Below are positions 4,817 through 6,298 of a stretch of 6,298 bases of DNA, in pieces. Numbering within the stretch: position 1 is the first letter of the stretch; every line of letters starts with the position of its first letter. The position numbers and the translations under genes are program-made. This DNA is from Methanobacterium sp. (GTDB lineage: Archaea > Methanobacteriota > Methanobacteria > Methanobacteriales > Methanobacteriaceae): NCBI GenBank assembly GCA_003161815.1, contig PMNN01000156.1, forward strand, positions 1,418-7,715, written 5' to 3'. The notes beneath the pieces are model-generated. The model ran no database searches. It saw nothing but the letters and a program-made list of their open reading frames with translations, and was not told where the DNA came from.

Positions 4817-5722
4817 TTACTCTTCCTTTTTAAATTCCATCCGCTTATTCACGATTTCAATACTACCATACGGACATTCACTAATACAAAGTTCGCAGCA
4901 ACCGCAGCTTGCCGGGTCAATGAATGCTTTATCATCCTCCCGTATAGTGACGGTATCCCCGCCCACTTGTACTTGGGGGCAATTCTCCACGCAAAGATGA
5001 TCACAGTGTTCATCATCTACATTACACGTTTCAAGGTCCACCACTGCCGATTTCATGGTGAATCCCAGTGCTCTCTTAACGGCTTCCTTCGACAGGTAAC
5101 CCGCCACATGTAAAATAGTATCACCCAAGACCCGATCATGAGTCATCGAAGCTAGGCAGGGGTAATTATGGAATTTATTATCCGCAACAAACTCTGCATC
5201 CTCCACATTCACCCCAATTAATTCCTCGGCGATGAAGGTGGTGCAGCCGCATGGTGCATCCCTTATAACTGTTACTTTCTTAATGAAATCATCCCCCTCA
5301 ATCATAATTTGGGGTTTACCGAGTTTACTGGTGAATTCATCAATAATCGGGTCACCCATGGGTTTTAAACTGCAGAATGGTTTAGCGAACACTAATACTT
5401 TCTCACCCGCTGCTTCTTCGATTTCACTTATTAATCCCGGCGGTACTGATCCTGGTTCATGTGCACTGATTATAATACTGTTTGCACCAACTTTGTCAGC
5501 TACCAATGGTGCGATGAGGTTAATATCACCCTGCAAACCCGTGACTATAACTAAATCCGCCAGGGGTAGATTACCTGGTACATAAGTGGATACATCATCA
5601 ATAAATTCGGGTAAATCCTCCGGTACTTCATGTATACCTACTATACTAGATGAGAAGCTCTTAGCTATATTATTCACTATCCGGGAACCGTACTCCCCGC
5701 TGGTTAATATAAATATATTCAT
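4817..5722 (-). CDS. DUF166 family protein with C-terminal [4Fe-4S] ferredoxin domain
   Basis: This 301-aa protein starts at an ATG with GGGTGG seven bases upstream. Residues 1-220 match the archaeal DUF166 family as I know it: N-terminal MNIFILTSGEYGSR, the ADLVIVTGLQGD segment (55-66), SAHEPGSVPPGL (86-97), C117 in AKPFCSLKP, CGCT at 158-161, YPCLASMTHD (187-196). DUF166 has no firmly established reaction. Some members have been labelled thymidylate-synthase-like, and some are selenoproteins (DfsP). Residues 226-290 form a ferredoxin-like module. C273-x2-C276-x2-C279-x3-C283-Pro is a canonical [4Fe-4S] motif. C233-x6-C240-x3-C244-x3-C248-Pro is an irregular second one. With C158, C160 and C189, a redox or metal-handling role is likely. 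No signal peptide or membrane segment is seen, so it is probably cytosolic. It is the first gene of a pair with cbiF, which suggests, as inference only, a link to cobamide metabolism. Confidence 0.85.
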   Translation of the reverse strand: MNIFILTSGEYGSRIVNNIAKSFSSSIVGIHEVPEDLPEFIDDVSTYVPGNLPLADLVIVTGLQGDINLIAPLVADKVGANSIIISAHEPGSVPPGLISEIEEAAGEKVLVFAKPFCSLKPMGDPIIDEFTSKLGKPQIMIEGDDFIKKVTVIRDAPCGCTTFIAEELIGVNVEDAEFVADNKFHNYPCLASMTHDRVLGDTILHVAGYLSKEAVKRALGFTMKSAVVDLETCNVDDEHCDHLCVENCPQVQVGGDTVTIREDDKAFIDPASCGCCELCISECPYGSIEIVNKRMEFKKEE

Positions 5723-5777
5723 AACTATTCCACCCTTTAATATTATTATTATTTAAGTAATAGAATTATCATTCACT

Positions 5778-5788
5778 AGTTTATAACC
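5778..5788 (-). promoter_or_regulatory. Possible TATA box of the DUF166-cbiF unit
   Basis: The minus strand reads GTTATAAACTA, centred about 60 bases before the DUF166 start codon, implying a leader of roughly 35 bases. I see no cobalamin-riboswitch-like element in the leader. Other TATA-like stretches occur upstream, for example near 5835. Confidence 0.35.
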
Positions 5789-5860
5789 AAATTAATTTAT
5801 TATTTCAAAATAGTAATTCTAAAAATTTTTTTTTATAATGTATAGATGACCTTTAATTAT

Positions 5861-5880
5861 AATAAAGGTAACTCTTTATT
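5861..5880 (-). terminator. Possible hairpin at the end of the glycosyltransferase gene
   Basis: AATAAAG (5861-5867) pairs with CTTTATT (5874-5880) around a 6-base loop, overlapping the stop codon at 5876-5878. A competing hairpin CCTTTA/TAAAGG uses 5850-5855 and 5863-5868. On the minus strand only short T runs follow (five T near 5822-5826), so termination here is uncertain. Confidence 0.3.
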
Positions 5881-6298
5881 TACTAATATTCCTTCCAATT
5901 AAACGTGACATGCTGTGAAGTATGATTCCGGTAAAAGCGATGAACAAACCAGCTAAACCAATCATAGCAGCCATTGCCGTGGGTAATAAGCTTGTCATAT
6001 GATGATTAAGGTAATCTCCGAAGAAATATAACCCTAAAATTAAGCCAACTAATATTAGAATCACACCCGGTAGGGTGAAGTAATATAATGGACGGTGGAA
6101 CTCCATATCCTGCACTAGATGCACTAACACACTTAAACCATGAGTTATTGGATTCATCTTATGAATGCTCCCTTTATCCCCCCGGTGATAATTAACGTTA
6201 ATATCCACCTCTTTTATTCTTGAGCCGAAATTAGCAGCATCAATTAACATGCCACTCTCAATAGAGAATCCCGTATCATTAAATTTAAAAGCAGATAA
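5876..6298 (-). CDS. Family 2 glycosyltransferase (polyprenyl-phosphate sugar synthase-like), C-terminal part only
   Basis: The frame is open from the right edge through 140 codons to TAA at 5876-5878, so the gene extends beyond the window and the ATG at 6250 is an internal Met. The visible part begins LSAFKFNDTGFSIESGMLID, matching the end of the GT2 catalytic domain where family members read about (T/S)GF-x-ID-EI-LI. Then comes RIKEVDINVNYHRGDKGSIH with NPITHGLSVL, the usual linker after the catalytic fold (I-x-E-V-P-V-x-Y plus a conserved N-P-x-x-HG). FHRPLYYFTLPGV leads into transmembrane helix 1 (visible residues about 70-93), and helix 2 follows at about 104-130. This arrangement is common in archaeal DPM1-like enzymes that move a sugar from a nucleotide donor to a polyprenyl phosphate or other envelope acceptor. 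The catalytic residues and sugar specificity are outside the window. The gene is separated from DUF166 by 153 bases and probably belongs to a different unit. Confidence 0.85.
   Translation of the reverse strand, partial: LSAFKFNDTGFSIESGMLIDAANFGSRIKEVDINVNYHRGDKGSIHKMNPITHGLSVLVHLVQDMEFHRPLYYFTLPGVILILVGLILGLYFFGDYLNHHMTSLLPTAMAAMIGLAGLFIAFTGIILHSMSRLIGRNISK

Noticed and set aside
4673..5113. Plus-strand 146-aa open frame, with similar ones at 4061-4270 and 5232-5585
   Set aside because: They lie antisense to cbiF and the DUF166 gene, both of which have strong family motifs. The plus-strand products have no recognisable features.
5723..5875. Cobalamin riboswitch before the DUF166-cbiF unit
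   Set aside because: No B12-box-like sequence or suitable multi-stem structure was seen, and the spacer is mostly simple AT-rich DNA.
5876..6250. A complete 124-aa membrane protein starting at the ATG at 6250
   Set aside because: The frame stays open to the right edge, and the 16 extra residues continue the GT2 catalytic domain. The Met is internal and the gene is partial.

Overview
The window looks like a piece of a methanogenic archaeon of the order Methanobacteriales, most likely Methanobacterium. Four things point that way: very AT-rich spacers with archaeal TATA boxes and oligo-T terminators, GGTGG-type ribosome binding sites, a tRNA-Gln without encoded CCA, and a gene set of a receiver/multi-PAS regulator, SbsA-like Ig (Big_5) surface-protein remnants, archaeal cbiF and a DUF166-ferredoxin protein. 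The genus is an inference.

Layout. (1) 1-1799, minus: the N-terminal 599 codons of a large signalling protein (receiver plus four PAS domains) that runs off the left edge. (2) 1800-2177: AT-rich spacer with a promoter, an 11-bp inverted repeat and a short tandem repeat. (3) 2178-2569, minus: two tightly packed small unknown genes (88 and 39 aa) with no recognisable family. (4) 2570-4056: a gene-poor, decayed stretch. It holds a possible 42-aa plus-strand ORF, a plus-strand C-terminal remnant of a Big_5 domain, a long imperfect palindrome, a minus-strand tRNA-Gln(CUG) with an abnormal anticodon arm, and a minus-strand Big_5 secretory pseudogene with one nonsense codon and about three frameshifts. 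(5) 4057-5722, minus: an intact two-gene unit, DUF166-ferredoxin protein then cbiF, 4 bases apart. (6) 5876-6298, minus: the C-terminal part of a membrane-anchored family 2 glycosyltransferase that runs off the right edge.

Function. cbiF places part of the window in anaerobic cobamide synthesis, which methanogens need for the corrinoid methyltransferase step. The DUF166 protein has many cysteines and a C-terminal ferredoxin module, and its tight linkage to cbiF suggests, without proving, a redox job connected to it. The glycosyltransferase probably makes a lipid-linked sugar or decorates the envelope. The middle stretch reads as an island of gene decay around a tRNA, with remnants of adhesin-like surface proteins in opposite orientations. 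I found no CRISPR array, intact transposase, integrase or defence system. The most unusual items are the C33 tRNA, the paired Big_5 remnants, the nested palindrome and the DUF166-cbiF pair.
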